Below are positions 42,698 through 52,279 of a stretch of 64,000 nt of DNA, in pieces. A model generated the notes under the pieces. It was not told the origin of the DNA, did no database searches, and saw only the letters and a list, made by a program, of their open reading frames with translations. The stretch is from assembly GCF_000760935.2 (NCBI RefSeq), contig NZ_CP049744.1:2159001-2223000 (forward strand), written 5' to 3'. The position numbers and the translations under genes were made by a program. The first letter of the stretch is position 1, and each line of letters opens with the position of its first letter. This stretch comes from Rhodococcoides fascians A25f (lineage in GTDB: Bacteria; Actinomycetota; Actinomycetes; Mycobacteriales; Mycobacteriaceae).

Positions 42698-43060
42698 TCA
42701 GTACCGGCGCGGATCCGTCACGATCGCCGCCGCACCCAAGGCTTCGAGAATCATGCGCGCCGGCCGCGTCGGTGCGAAGACTTCGAGCCGGCCGGCGCTG
42801 CGGGAAGCGGCGTCGATGATCACGCTGGCTGCCCCGGAGTAGATGAACGACACCGCCGACAAGTCCAGCAGCACAACGGTTTCTCTGTGCAGCGCATCCT
42901 GGATTGCGTGTTCCAGATCGGCGCAGGAGTTCAGCTCGAGATCGCCGGCTGCCCGGACGACAGTCAGTTCTGCCGAGTACGACTCGGTCGTGATCGAGTA
43001 GCCGGGACGGCTGCGCACGATGGGTGCGATTCGAGATTCGAGGTGGTCGGTGACAGTCAC
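42698..43060 (-). CDS. STAS-domain anti-anti-sigma factor-like protein
   Basis: 120 residues from GTG 43060. The STAS fold has LTVVRAAGDLELNSCADLE, then VVLLDLSAVSFIYSGAASVI with the phosphorylatable Ser in the IYSGAAS loop, and the last helix ARMILEALGA. Such proteins bind anti-sigma kinases and are switched by serine phosphorylation. No partner kinase or sigma gene lies beside it. It is 112 bp downstream of the SDR start on the same strand. Confidence 0.88.
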   Translation of the reverse strand: MTVTDHLESRIAPIVRSRPGYSITTESYSAELTVVRAAGDLELNSCADLEHAIQDALHRETVVLLDLSAVSFIYSGAASVIIDAASRSAGRLEVFAPTRPARMILEALGAAAIVTDPRRY

Positions 43061-43253
43061 GGTGCGAACCTCTCAGTTCGGATGGCCTAGCGACCGGCAT
43101 GCTCTGGGTGGAACCCGAGGGCTACAGGTTCCGTCGCATGCCGTGCGGCAATCTTGACAGCGCAACGTCACCGAATCGAGGCCTCTCCATCACGGAGCGG
43201 TAGCGAGTGAATAACGAGATGGTAACGGTGGATGTGACGCAGCTGAGCGATGC

Positions 43254-44183
43254 TCAAGGCAAGGTGTGACCTGCAGCGATGAAGAGCCGGTACCACTCCT
43301 GCCTGGTCAAACGCAGGTCCGAACCGGCGGCGGCCTCGACCACTCGATCGGGATTCGTGGTGCCCAGCACAACCTGGATGTTTGCGGGATGCCGGGTGAT
43401 CCACGCTGTCGCGATCGCCGACGGGGTCGAGCCGTGCGACTCGGCAATCTCATCGAGTGCGGTGTTGAGTTCGGGATAATTCACTCGGTCGCCTACGAAG
43501 ACGCCGGAGGCGCTGCCACTCTGAAAGGGCGACCACGCCTGCAGGGTGATGCCGCGCGCCCTCGCGTAGTCCAACAATCCGTTGTCGCGATCGATCGATT
43601 GATCCTCCGAGCTCATGTTGGCGGTCAGGCCGGCCGCGATCAAGGGGGAATGAACGATGCTCAGCTGCACTTGATCGAACACAATCGGTTGTTTCACAGC
43701 AGTTTTCAGTAACTCGATCTGTCCGGGTGTGTGATTGGAGACGCCGAAGGTCAAGACCTTGCCCGACGCGTGCAGCTCGTCGAACGCCGCCGCCACGTCC
43801 TCCGGTTCGACGAGGCTGTCCGGTCGATGCAGCAGCAACGTGTCCAGATGATCCACACCGAGTGCAGTGAGAGATTCTTCGACGGTGGTGACGATGTGAT
43901 CCTTGGAGAAGTCGAACCAGCCTTCGCGAATGCCCACTTTGCTCTGAATGTAGACGCGCTCGCGCTGGGCCGGAGTCAGCTTCACCGCATCTCCGAATCG
44001 TTTCTCGCACGTGTGCGGGGTGCCGCCGTAGATGTCGGCGTGGTCGAACACGGTGACGCCCACGTCGAGGGCGGTGTCCACCAACCTTCTGATCTGGTTC
44101 TCGTCCAGATCGGTGATGCGCATGAACCCCAGCACGATGCTCGAGACGCTTGCGCCGGTCTGGGGGAGGGGAAAGGTGCGCAC
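43254..44183 (-). CDS. Aldo/keto reductase
   Basis: 309 residues. GTG 44183 follows AGGAGATCCACC and starts the first strand (VRTFPLPQTGASVSSIVLG). NADPH-dependent TIM-barrel signatures: DVGVTVFDHADIYGG (catalytic Asp and Tyr), YIQSKVG (Lys), LLLHRPD (His) and VVLGTTNPDR (cofactor binding). It is divergent from the LacI regulator, with two LacI-type palindromes between them, so it may belong to the sugar-acid regulon. Confidence 0.9.
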   Translation of the reverse strand: MRTFPLPQTGASVSSIVLGFMRITDLDENQIRRLVDTALDVGVTVFDHADIYGGTPHTCEKRFGDAVKLTPAQRERVYIQSKVGIREGWFDFSKDHIVTTVEESLTALGVDHLDTLLLHRPDSLVEPEDVAAAFDELHASGKVLTFGVSNHTPGQIELLKTAVKQPIVFDQVQLSIVHSPLIAAGLTANMSSEDQSIDRDNGLLDYARARGITLQAWSPFQSGSASGVFVGDRVNYPELNTALDEIAESHGSTPSAIATAWITRHPANIQVVLGTTNPDRVVEAAAGSDLRLTRQEWYRLFIAAGHTLP

Positions 44184-44259
44184 GGTGGATCTCCTGTTCG
44201 CCGGTCGAGCTGTCGGGTCGAGTCTGTCAAAGACGGTTGGGCCGCTACCTCCAGTGCTT

Positions 44260-44290
44260 TTGCGCAAGGTGTTGACAATATTGCGCAATA
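44260..44290. promoter_or_regulatory. Two LacI-type operators with core TTGCGCAA
   Basis: TTGCGCAA at 44260-44267 and TATTGCGCAATA (perfect 12-bp palindrome) at 44279-44290. Core centres are 21 bp apart, two turns of the helix. They lie between the aldo/keto reductase and lacI starts and fit autoregulation plus control of the divergent gene. Confidence 0.7.
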
Positions 44291-44337
44291 CCTGCAACTG
44301 TTGTGCTCAGCATCACAAACGACATCCGAGGTGAACC

Positions 44338-45354
44338 ATGGCACCCACCCTCACGCAGGTGGCGCAACAGGCAGGTGTGTCGTTGTCGACGGCGTCGCGC
44401 GCCTTCAGCAATCCGGACCGTATCGGTGCAGACACGCTGGCCCGGATCATCGCCGTCGCCGACGAGATCGGCTACGTCGCGGCCCCGGGCCGATCGTCGG
44501 ACACCCGTGTTGCCGCGACCACGGTTGCCGTCGTCGTGCCCGATATCGGGCACACCGTCTTCGCGAGCTTCGTCAAGTCCGCGCAGGCTCAGGGCTGGCA
44601 TCGTAGGCAGACGATCGTTCTGACCGATACCGACGGAAGCTCCGATCGAGAGCGTGAGGTGATCGGGGAGCTGCAGGGTCGGGTCGACGCGCTGATCGTC
44701 TGTGCGCCGCGTCTGCCCGCGGAGGACATCGTGCAACTTGCCGGCGATACCCCGCTGGTGCTGGTCAACCGATCCTCGGAAGAATGCGACTGCGTCGTGG
44801 CCGATTCGGAGGATGGAATTCGGCAGGCCGTGGATTACCTCGCAGCTCTCGGTCATTCGCATCTGGCGTACGTCCAGGGATCACCGCGGTCCTGGTCCAA
44901 CGAGCGACGCGTTGACGCCGTCGAACAGTTCTGTGCGGCAAGAGGAATCGTGCTGGACGTTCTGGGTTGGCAGCAGGAAACCCTGGCGGGCGGTCACGCC
45001 GCCGCTGCCAGCGTCGTCGCCACTGGAGCCACTGCGGTCATGACTCACAACGACCCCATGGCCATCGGCGTCATGAACGGAGTCCGGTCGATGGGTCTGA
45101 CGGTTCCCGGGGACCTCAGCGTCATCGGCATCGATGATTCGCCTCTCGCCGAGCTGGCGCATCCTGCGCTGACGAGCATCAACGTTCCGATGGGCCGTGC
45201 GGGCCTCGTCAGCTCCGATCTGGTGTTCCAACGCGCAGCCGAGCCCGATTCCCCGGCGCGCACCATTCATCTCCCCACCCAACTCGTGGTCCGGGGCTCG
45301 TCCGGCCCCGTCCACAACCGCACTCTCGTTCCAGGAAAGGACGATTCGAAGTGA
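44338..45354 (+). CDS. LacI family transcriptional regulator
   Basis: 338 residues, ATG after CGAGGTGAACC. It has HTH LTQVAQQAGVSLSTASRAFS with hinge RIGADTLARIIAVADEIGYV, then the periplasmic-binding-like effector domain (VAVVVPDIGHTVFASFVKSA; MTHNDPMAIGVMNG; GDLSVIGIDDSPLAELAHP). It is the first gene of the sugar-acid operon; its stop overlaps the next start as GTGA. The likely ligand is a sugar acid of the pathway. Confidence 0.94.
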   Translation: MAPTLTQVAQQAGVSLSTASRAFSNPDRIGADTLARIIAVADEIGYVAAPGRSSDTRVAATTVAVVVPDIGHTVFASFVKSAQAQGWHRRQTIVLTDTDGSSDREREVIGELQGRVDALIVCAPRLPAEDIVQLAGDTPLVLVNRSSEECDCVVADSEDGIRQAVDYLAALGHSHLAYVQGSPRSWSNERRVDAVEQFCAARGIVLDVLGWQQETLAGGHAAAASVVATGATAVMTHNDPMAIGVMNGVRSMGLTVPGDLSVIGIDDSPLAELAHPALTSINVPMGRAGLVSSDLVFQRAAEPDSPARTIHLPTQLVVRGSSGPVHNRTLVPGKDDSK

Positions 45355-46358
45355 AGGTCGTCATCGCAGATTCCAACCTTCTGCCCCATCGCCGACGATT
45401 CGAGGATCGGGTCGCCCCCGGAGTCGACCTGTCTTGGCACGACAGTTTCGACATCGATGCGATCGCTGCCGACATCGCCGATGCAACCGTGTACGTCGGC
45501 GGGAAGTTCCCGGCCGCCCTGGCCGAGGCATCGCCGGAGCTGCGGTTGGTGCATGTCGCCGGAGCCGGCACCGACGGCGTGGACTTCGACGCCCTGAGTA
45601 CGCACACCCTGGTGGCCAACACCTTTCACCACGAGCGTTCGATTGCCGAGTACGTTGCCGCAACGGCAGTATTGCTCCGACGCGGATTCCTCGAGCAGGA
45701 CCGGCAACTGCGAGAAGACCGGTGGTCGTCTCCGGTCTACGACCGGACACTTCGGCAGTCCAGTTCGTTGGGTTCGGCTACCGTCGGATTCGTGGGCTTC
45801 GGTCACATCGGCGCTCGATCGTGGGCCTTGCTGCGGGCGTTCGGGTGCACTGGCATCGCCGTCACCGGCAGTGGATCTGTGAATGCGGCCGAGAACGGAT
45901 TGGCCTGGGCTGCATCGACGGACCGCCTCTCCGATCTCATGGCCGAAGCAGACGTCGTCGTGGTGTCCGCGCCACTGAACGAGCGCACCACCGGCATGAT
46001 CGGTGCCGCGGAACTCGCTTCCCTCGGACCCGACGGGGTACTGATCAACGTCGGACGTGGCCCACTGGTGCAACAGGACGCGTTGTTCGAGGCGCTGTCC
46101 ACCGGATCGCTCGGCAGTGCCGCCATCGATGTCTGGTACGACTACCCGTCGCCCGATGGCATCGGTGCGCCCTCGCCGCGTCCGTTTCACACCCTGCCCA
46201 ACGTCCTCATGACACCCCATTCCTCGGGCATCACCGGTGAAACCTTTCAGGGCAGGGTCGACGACATCACTGCCAACATCGGTCGACTCGCAAAGAGCGA
46301 ACCCCTGACCAATGTGGTTGCGGGAGATAACTTCACCGCAGAGGTGCCGATCTCATGA
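45351..46358 (+). CDS. D-2-hydroxyacid dehydrogenase family protein
   Basis: 335 residues, GTG start within the lacI stop. It has NAD-binding motif [21 protein letters not shown], then [18 protein letters not shown] (Arg) and the Glu/His region ending [10 protein letters not shown]. These enzymes interconvert 2-keto acids and D-2-hydroxyacids. Its place between the regulator and the dehydratase suggests a role in oxidising or reducing a sugar acid or 2-keto intermediate, but this step is not part of the textbook pathway. Stop overlaps manD (ATGA). Confidence 0.88.
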   Translation: MKVVIADSNLLPHRRRFEDRVAPGVDLSWHDSFDIDAIAADIADATVYVGGKFPAALAEASPELRLVHVAGAGTDGVDFDALSTHTLVANTFHHERSIAEYVAATAVLLRRGFLEQDRQLREDRWSSPVYDRTLRQSSSLGSATVGFVGFGHIGARSWALLRAFGCTGIAVTGSGSVNAAENGLAWAASTDRLSDLMAEADVVVVSAPLNERTTGMIGAAELASLGPDGVLINVGRGPLVQQDALFEALSTGSLGSAAIDVWYDYPSPDGIGAPSPRPFHTLPNVLMTPHSSGITGETFQGRVDDITANIGRLAKSEPLTNVVAGDNFTAEVPIS

Positions 46359-47572
46359 CCGATCGGATCATCGCCGCGGACGTGATCGTCTGCAGCCCCG
46401 CTCGCAACTACGTCACCCTCAAAGTGACCACCGCTGACGGCGTCGTCGGTTACGGCGATGCGACTTTGAACGGCCGGGAACTTGCCGTGGCGTCGTACCT
46501 ACGGGATCACGTCGCTCCCTTGCTCATCGGCCGAGATCCAGCGCGCATCGAGGACACCTGGCAGTACCTCTACCGCGGTGTCTACTGGCGTCGAGGCCCG
46601 GTGACGATGGCCGCGATCGGTGCAGTCGATCTCGCGCTGTGGGACATCAAGGGAAAGACGCTGGGCCAACCCGTGTACCAGCTACTCGGCGGAGCCGTCC
46701 GAGACCGCATTCTCTCGTACACCCATGCCACCGGCTGGGACACCTCGGAACTGATCGATTCGGTCGATCGGCGTCGGGCTCAGGGCTTTCGTGCGGTGCG
46801 CGCCCAGTCCGGGGTGCCGGGACTGGATTCCGTGTACGGCGTGCACCGGGGAGCGCAGGGCTACGAACCCGCAGGGCGCGGAGCATTTCCGGTGGAGGAG
46901 GTGTGGGATACCGACGCCTACCTCAATCACGTCCCCGGAGTGCTGACAGCTGTGCGCGACCACGTGGGATCCGAACTGAAGTTGTTGCACGACGCGCACC
47001 ACCGACTGACACCGCAACAGGCTGCGCGACTGGGTAAGTCGCTCGAAGACGTCGACCTGTACTGGCTCGAGGACGTCACCACCGCTGAGGACCAGAGCGC
47101 CCTGCGGCTGGTGCGTCATCACACCACCACCCCGCTCGCCATCGGTGAAGTGTTCAACACCATCTGGGACTGCCAGCAGTTGATCTCCGAGAAGCTGATC
47201 GACTTCATCCGCGTCGCCATCGCGCATGCCGGCGGCATCAGCCATGTGCGCAAGATCTTTTCGCTCGCCGAGGTGCATCAGGTGCGCTGCGGGCCCCACG
47301 GACCGTCCGACGTCTCGCCGATCACCCTCGCCGCGAGCGTGCACCTCGGAATGGCGACCCCGAACTTCGGCATTCAAGAATTCATGGGCTACGACCCGCT
47401 GGTCGACGAAGTCTTCCCGCACGCATGGTCGTTCGCCGACGGCTACCTCACCCCGGGTGATGCGCCCGGTCTCGGCGTCGACATGGACGAGTCGTTGGCG
47501 GCGAGATACCCGTACGAGCCCGCATATCTACCGGTTGCGCGTCGCCTCGACGGCTCCATGACGGATTGGTGA
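46355..47572 (+). CDS. manD: Enolase-superfamily sugar-acid dehydratase (ManD group)
   Basis: 405 residues, the ManD length. ManD-group enzymes dehydrate D-mannonate and/or D-gluconate to 2-keto-3-deoxy-D-gluconate. Signatures: [20 protein letters not shown] at the start, [42 protein letters not shown] (metal Asp and His), WLEDVT (Glu), IGEVFNT (Glu), [10 protein letters not shown] and FGIQEF near the end. Some ManD members with low efficiency are known from L-gulonate and L-idonate catabolism, which fits the neighbours here. Confidence 0.9.
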   Translation: MTDRIIAADVIVCSPARNYVTLKVTTADGVVGYGDATLNGRELAVASYLRDHVAPLLIGRDPARIEDTWQYLYRGVYWRRGPVTMAAIGAVDLALWDIKGKTLGQPVYQLLGGAVRDRILSYTHATGWDTSELIDSVDRRRAQGFRAVRAQSGVPGLDSVYGVHRGAQGYEPAGRGAFPVEEVWDTDAYLNHVPGVLTAVRDHVGSELKLLHDAHHRLTPQQAARLGKSLEDVDLYWLEDVTTAEDQSALRLVRHHTTTPLAIGEVFNTIWDCQQLISEKLIDFIRVAIAHAGGISHVRKIFSLAEVHQVRCGPHGPSDVSPITLAASVHLGMATPNFGIQEFMGYDPLVDEVFPHAWSFADGYLTPGDAPGLGVDMDESLAARYPYEPAYLPVARRLDGSMTDW

Positions 47573-47576
47573 CGAG

Positions 47577-49094
47577 ATGATCGAACCGAGACTGTCCCGT
47601 TCGGCGCTCGCCGGTTCGGGACTCGTTCCCGTACGGCCGCACGGAACCGGAATCGTGCACCTGGGACTGGGCAACTTCCACCGCGCGCATCAAGCCGTGT
47701 ACACGGCCGCGGCACTGGAGCGCGATGGTGGATCCTGGGGAATCCTGGGAGTCGCCAACAGATCTCGTACGGTCACCGATGCCATGCTCGCCCAGGACCT
47801 GCTGTACGGCGTCGTAGAGATTTCGCCGTCCGGCGCGCGAGTCGGTGTGCCCGGGGCGCACACCGGAGTCATGGTGGCGGCCCACGACCCCGCCGCCGTC
47901 GTGGCTGCCATCGCGGACCAGAACGTTCGGATCGTCACGATCACCGTCACGGAGCTCGGCTACACTTTCTCGTCCAAGACGGGCGCCCTCGATCTGGAAT
48001 CAACTGCAGTGCAACAGGATCTATCACGGTCAGAGGTGCCGACCACCACGATCGGACAGCTGGCGCGGTCCCTGGCGGTACGGGCTCGAACTCACGGTGC
48101 TCCGATCACAGTGGCCAGCTGCGACAACCTGCTGGGAAACGGTGATCGCACCGCCGCTCTCGTACGCCAATTCCTCACCCGGTGCGGTGCGGACGATGTG
48201 ATCGACTGGCTGGCAACGGCGGTGACGTTCCCCAATTCCATGGTCGATCGCATCGTCCCGTCCAGCAGATCGTCGTACGACGCCGAGTCCACCGCCGGAT
48301 TGGGCGCTGTGGACACCATTGCCGTACCGGCGGAGCCGTTCACGATGTGGGTGATGGAGGACAAATTCGCCGCGGGGCGTCCCCAGTGGGAAGCCGGCGG
48401 TGCCGTGTTCGCCGAAGACGTCGAGCCGTACGAACTGATGAAAGTTCGGCTGCTCAACGGAACCCACTCTCTCATCGCATATCTCGGCGCACTCGACGGC
48501 TGCGCGACAATTCCGGACTCGATCGGTCGCCCTTTCGTCGAGGCTGCGGCCCGAGCAGTGCTGGTCGACGAGTATCTCCCGACCGTGCCCGTGCCGGACG
48601 GGGTGGACATCGACGACTACATCGCCCAGCTGTTCGTGCGGTGGTCCAACTCGGCTCTGGGTCACAAGACCGCGCAGGTCGGTTCCGACGGCTCGGCGAA
48701 GCTCGCGCAGAGAATTCCGACCCCAGTGCTCTACCATTTGCGCAACGGTGTTGTACCGCAATATCTCTCATTGACCTTGGCTGCGTACCTCTGCTGCATG
48801 TGCCCGCCAGACGGTTTCGACCCAGGCCGGCACGCCCGTGCGATGGCCGACCCCGCACGTGCGCGTTTGGCAGGACTTGCCGCCTCGGCAGCGTCCAGTG
48901 AGGATTTCGTCCGTTCGGTTCTCGAGCGCGGCGACATTCTCCCCATCGAGTTGACGCAGTTTCCCGAATTCATCACACGCACTGCGGAATTGGTGGATAC
49001 TGTTGTTCGTCACGGTCCGATGGCCGCAGTGGTCGAAGCAGCGAGCTCATCGCTCCGCCCCGTCGTCACGGCATCCCGGACCACACTCGACTGA
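47577..49094 (+). CDS. Mannitol dehydrogenase family protein (D-mannonate / fructuronate oxidoreductase type)
   Basis: 505 residues, 4 bp after manD. It has Rossmann domain IVHLGLGNFHRAHQAVYT, then VTITVTELGY, SCDNLLGNG, TFPNSMVDRIVP and the catalytic stretch EPYELMKVRLLNGTHSLIAYLG (Lys, Asn, His). It belongs to the long-chain polyol/uronate dehydrogenases, which interconvert D-fructuronate and D-mannonate (UxuB) or related pairs. With ManD next to it, D-mannonate is the most probable product. Confidence 0.88.
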   Translation: MIEPRLSRSALAGSGLVPVRPHGTGIVHLGLGNFHRAHQAVYTAAALERDGGSWGILGVANRSRTVTDAMLAQDLLYGVVEISPSGARVGVPGAHTGVMVAAHDPAAVVAAIADQNVRIVTITVTELGYTFSSKTGALDLESTAVQQDLSRSEVPTTTIGQLARSLAVRARTHGAPITVASCDNLLGNGDRTAALVRQFLTRCGADDVIDWLATAVTFPNSMVDRIVPSSRSSYDAESTAGLGAVDTIAVPAEPFTMWVMEDKFAAGRPQWEAGGAVFAEDVEPYELMKVRLLNGTHSLIAYLGALDGCATIPDSIGRPFVEAAARAVLVDEYLPTVPVPDGVDIDDYIAQLFVRWSNSALGHKTAQVGSDGSAKLAQRIPTPVLYHLRNGVVPQYLSLTLAAYLCCMCPPDGFDPGRHARAMADPARARLAGLAASAASSEDFVRSVLERGDILPIELTQFPEFITRTAELVDTVVRHGPMAAVVEAASSSLRPVVTASRTTLD

Positions 49095-49151
49095 ACCATT
49101 CTCCTTCCTTCCTTCCTTCGGCCGCGGCCGAAACTTCACCCGAGGACCATC

Positions 49152-50516
49152 ATGGACACAACCACAGAACCGTCGGACTCTCGCCGAATCGCTCCGGCCA
49201 AGCACGATCCGTCTGCCGTACGTCGTGCAGCGTGGGCCGGTCTCATCGGCACCACACTCGAGCAGTACGACTTCGTCATCTACGGCACGGCGTCGGCGCT
49301 GATCTTCAACAAACTGTTCTTCCCCAACATCTCTCCGGCCGCGGGCATCATCGCGAGCTTCAGCGCGTATGCCGTCGGCTTCCTTGCTCGCCCCCTGGGC
49401 GGACTGTTCTTCTCCCGTTACGGCGACCGACTCGGCCGCAAGTGGGTTCTGGTCGCAACACTGATGCTGATGGGTGGCGCGACGATGGCCATCGGACTGC
49501 TGCCCACCTTCGAGCAGGTGGGGCTGCTGGCCCCGGTGTTGCTGGTGCTGTGCCGGTTCTTCCAAGGCTTCGGTGCCGGTGCGGAACAGTCGGGTGGCGC
49601 AACCCTTCTCACCGAGACTGCCGAGATAGGTAAACGCGGGAGACTCGCGGCCCTCGTCATGACCGGTGCGGCTCTCGGCACTGCGCTCGGAGCCATCGCG
49701 TGGATTCTGGCCCAATTGCTTCCCGACGATCAGTTGATGTCCTGGGGTTGGCGGATGGTCTTCCTCAGCAGCATTCTGGTCACCATTGCCGCGTTCATCA
49801 TCAGACGCAAGCTCAACGAGTCCCCGGTCTTCCAAGAACTCAAGGCAGCTCAGGAGCGCCCCAAGGCACCGGTGAAGGAAGTGTTCACCAACGGCAAGCG
49901 CCCGCTGTTCATCGTCATGTTCATGACCGTCGGCATCAGTGCACAGTCCTACACCTATCAGGTGTTCATGGCCTCGTACATGAAGAACGACATCGGCGTC
50001 GATGCCACGTTCATCCCGAAGGTATTGCTCATCGGCGCGATCTGCGGCGGCATCGCGGCGTGGGGCTTCGGCTGGCTCTCGGACAAGGTGGGTCGCAAGC
50101 CGGTGTACATCGGCATCGTCAGCCTGCTCGTGGTCCTGCCCTTCCCGACCTTCATGGCATTGAACACCGGCTCGCACGTGTTGATCACAGTGGTGATGAT
50201 CATCGGATTCATCCTGGCGTGCCAGGGTGCCGTCGGAGTCACCATGAGTTACTTCCCGGAGATGTTCGGAGCCCGATACCGTTACGCCGGAGTGACTTTG
50301 GGCCGTGAATTCGCATCGGTGTTCGGAGGCGGCATCGCCCCCCTGCTGTGCGCCGCTCTGATCACCGCGTTTTCCGGATCCTGGGTTCCCGTCGCCGTCT
50401 ACATGATGATCATGGCGATCTCGGTGCTCGTGGCCGCGTCGTTCGCTCCGGAAACCCGAGACAGGGACCTGACCGATCCGGCCAATGCAACCGATCCCGT
50501 ACTCGGCAAGGTCTGA
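49152..50516 (+). CDS. MFS metabolite:H+ symporter (MHS family)
   Basis: 454 residues, 12 hydrophobic segments. MHS signature EQYDFVIYGTASALIFNKLFF at TM1, GRLGRKWVL-like motif A (RYGDRLGRKWVL) and FFQGFGAGAEQSGGATLLTE. This family imports shikimate, proline, dicarboxylates and other organic acids with protons. Embedded between the dehydrogenase and IdnD-like genes, it is the likely importer for the sugar acid degraded here. Confidence 0.92.
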   Translation: MDTTTEPSDSRRIAPAKHDPSAVRRAAWAGLIGTTLEQYDFVIYGTASALIFNKLFFPNISPAAGIIASFSAYAVGFLARPLGGLFFSRYGDRLGRKWVLVATLMLMGGATMAIGLLPTFEQVGLLAPVLLVLCRFFQGFGAGAEQSGGATLLTETAEIGKRGRLAALVMTGAALGTALGAIAWILAQLLPDDQLMSWGWRMVFLSSILVTIAAFIIRRKLNESPVFQELKAAQERPKAPVKEVFTNGKRPLFIVMFMTVGISAQSYTYQVFMASYMKNDIGVDATFIPKVLLIGAICGGIAAWGFGWLSDKVGRKPVYIGIVSLLVVLPFPTFMALNTGSHVLITVVMIIGFILACQGAVGVTMSYFPEMFGARYRYAGVTLGREFASVFGGGIAPLLCAALITAFSGSWVPVAVYMMIMAISVLVAASFAPETRDRDLTDPANATDPVLGKV

Positions 50517-50522
50517 ACCACG

Positions 50523-51572
50523 ATGACCGAAGCAATGCAGGTTCCGGAGAAGACCGTTGCCCTGATCGCTCACGCCGCCGACGATCTTCGTCTCGACACC
50601 GTGGTCGTGACACCCGCGGCACCGAACGAGGCCATCATTGCCGTCGCTTACGGCGGGATCTGCGGCTCGGATCTCCACTACTGGCAGCACGGCGCGGCAG
50701 GACAATCGGTGTTGAAAGCGCCGATGAGGTTGGGCCACGAGGCATCGGGAACGGTGGTTCGCCGGGCCGAGGACGGCAGCGGCCCCGTCGAGGGCACCAC
50801 GGTGACGGTCCACCCGGCAACACCGGGCGGAACGGGCGCGAAGTATCCGGCGGATCGTCCGAACCTCTCGCCCGGGTGCCGGTACATGGGCAGCGCCGCG
50901 CAGGTACCGCACAACGACGGACTCTTCATCGGGCATGTCGCCGTCCCGACACGGATGCTCAGAGCATTGCCCAAGGGACTCGATCTGAGGATCGCAGCGT
51001 TGGCCGAGCCTGCGAGCGTCGCTTGGCACGCCGTCGAGCGCGCCGCCGACGTCTCGGGCAAGACCGTCCTCGTCGTGGGCACCGGCCCGATCGGTGCCCT
51101 CATCGTGGCGGTCGCCGCGCGGGCGGGCGCGGCACACATAGTGGCGGCCGACCTGGAGGACTACTCGCTCGAGGTGGCACGTGCGCTCGGTGCGCATCGA
51201 ACGATCGATGCTCGCGACACCGCCTCGATCGCCTCGGTGGAGGCGGACGTCACGTTCGAGTGCTCGGGCAACCACCGCGGGCTGGCTTCGGCGATCGACG
51301 GCACCATGCGCGGCGGGCGAGTGGTGATGGTGGGGCTACCTCCGGCGGGGGATCAGCCGGTGCCGGTGTCGCTGGCGATCACCCGCGAGATAGACCTGGT
51401 CGGTTCGTTCCGTTTCAACGACGAGATGGACGATGTCATCGAGGCTTTGGCGGACGGCTCTCTCGACGTCGAAGCCGTCATCACTGCGGAGTATCCCGTG
51501 GCGGAGTCGCTCGACGCCTTTGCGCTGGCTGCGGACGCGTCTCGATCGAGCAAGGTCCTACTGACCTTCTGA
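50523..51572 (+). CDS. Zinc-type medium-chain dehydrogenase (L-idonate / L-gulonate 5-dehydrogenase-like)
   Basis: 349 residues. Catalytic zinc ligands are present: GICGSDLHYW (Cys), GHEASGTVV (His-Glu) and AEPASVAWHA (Glu); the Rossmann motif is VLVVGTGPIGALIVAVAARAG. The HGAAGQSVLKAPMRLGHE run matches L-idonate 5-dehydrogenase. The structural-zinc lobe, normally four Cys after VHPATPCG, here reads VHPATPGGTGAKYPADRP and keeps only one Cys. It is the last gene of the LacI operon and should oxidise L-idonate to 5-ketogluconate or L-gulonate to fructuronate. Confidence 0.87.
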   Translation: MTEAMQVPEKTVALIAHAADDLRLDTVVVTPAAPNEAIIAVAYGGICGSDLHYWQHGAAGQSVLKAPMRLGHEASGTVVRRAEDGSGPVEGTTVTVHPATPGGTGAKYPADRPNLSPGCRYMGSAAQVPHNDGLFIGHVAVPTRMLRALPKGLDLRIAALAEPASVAWHAVERAADVSGKTVLVVGTGPIGALIVAVAARAGAAHIVAADLEDYSLEVARALGAHRTIDARDTASIASVEADVTFECSGNHRGLASAIDGTMRGGRVVMVGLPPAGDQPVPVSLAITREIDLVGSFRFNDEMDDVIEALADGSLDVEAVITAEYPVAESLDAFALAADASRSSKVLLTF

Positions 51573-51587
51573 TCGAGTGTCCGGTCG

Positions 51588-52199
51588 TTACTCGAACTCC
51601 AGGCGCATGGATTGCGTCGTGGCCTGGAGTATCAACACGAAGCCGGTCAGCGTCACCACGATCGGTGCCCAGAGAACAACCGCGACGAATATGTCCACGT
51701 CCCGCTCCAGCACGATGAACACCGCGACGATGGATGTACCGACCAAGCACAATGCGATGTGCGCGGCCAAACGCCACTTGTCGAAGAAGAAGCCGGCCAG
51801 CATTCCCATGGGGATGAGGAACGTGCATTTCCCGAGCGTGACCTCGGGCGCGAAGTTCGCGGTGATGGTGGCTCCGAAGATCGCGAGGTCGGCAATGACG
51901 ACGAAAGCGAACGCCTGCCCGAGCGTTGGCCATGGACCGAACCACCAGAACGCGCCCATGATGTACGCCGCGATCATGGACGTCCATTGCACGATCGACG
52001 GGAGCGGTGTGGTTGCGCCGTAGCCGAACGTGAGCTCGAGGGTGACCACGAGGGCCATGGACAGAGCGGCCGCCGAGACGATGCGTCTGACCACCGTGGT
52101 GATGGCGAGAGACGTCATCACCCCGACGCCCCACTGATAATGCTCGTTCGATCTGGTCGCAGCGCGAGTCATTTCGGCCCCTATCGTTCCAATCGGCAA
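51588..52199 (-). CDS. Hydrophobic membrane protein of unknown function
   Basis: 203 residues with about six transmembrane segments (for example IVSAAALSMALVVTLELTFG, FAFVVIADLAIFGATI and WAPIVVTLTGFVLIL). It resembles the membrane-sensor part of diguanylate cyclases but ends without a GGDEF domain. It is convergent with the idnD-like gene (15-bp gap). Start uncertain: MTRAATRSNEH at 52172 is an alternative. Confidence 0.68.
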   Translation of the reverse strand: MPIGTIGAEMTRAATRSNEHYQWGVGVMTSLAITTVVRRIVSAAALSMALVVTLELTFGYGATTPLPSIVQWTSMIAAYIMGAFWWFGPWPTLGQAFAFVVIADLAIFGATITANFAPEVTLGKCTFLIPMGMLAGFFFDKWRLAAHIALCLVGTSIVAVFIVLERDVDIFVAVVLWAPIVVTLTGFVLILQATTQSMRLEFE

Positions 52200-52279
52200 C
52201 CGATTGAAACACAGCCTCGATTGCCGAGGATCGACTTTGGCCGAGTCCTCACTCGTATCCTGTCCGTTCGCCTTTCCTG

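Noticed and set aside
49047..51275. A 742-codon minus-strand frame over the MHS importer and idonate dehydrogenase
   Set aside because: Antisense shadow of two genes with clear motifs; its residues are low-complexity and Arg/His/Asp-rich.
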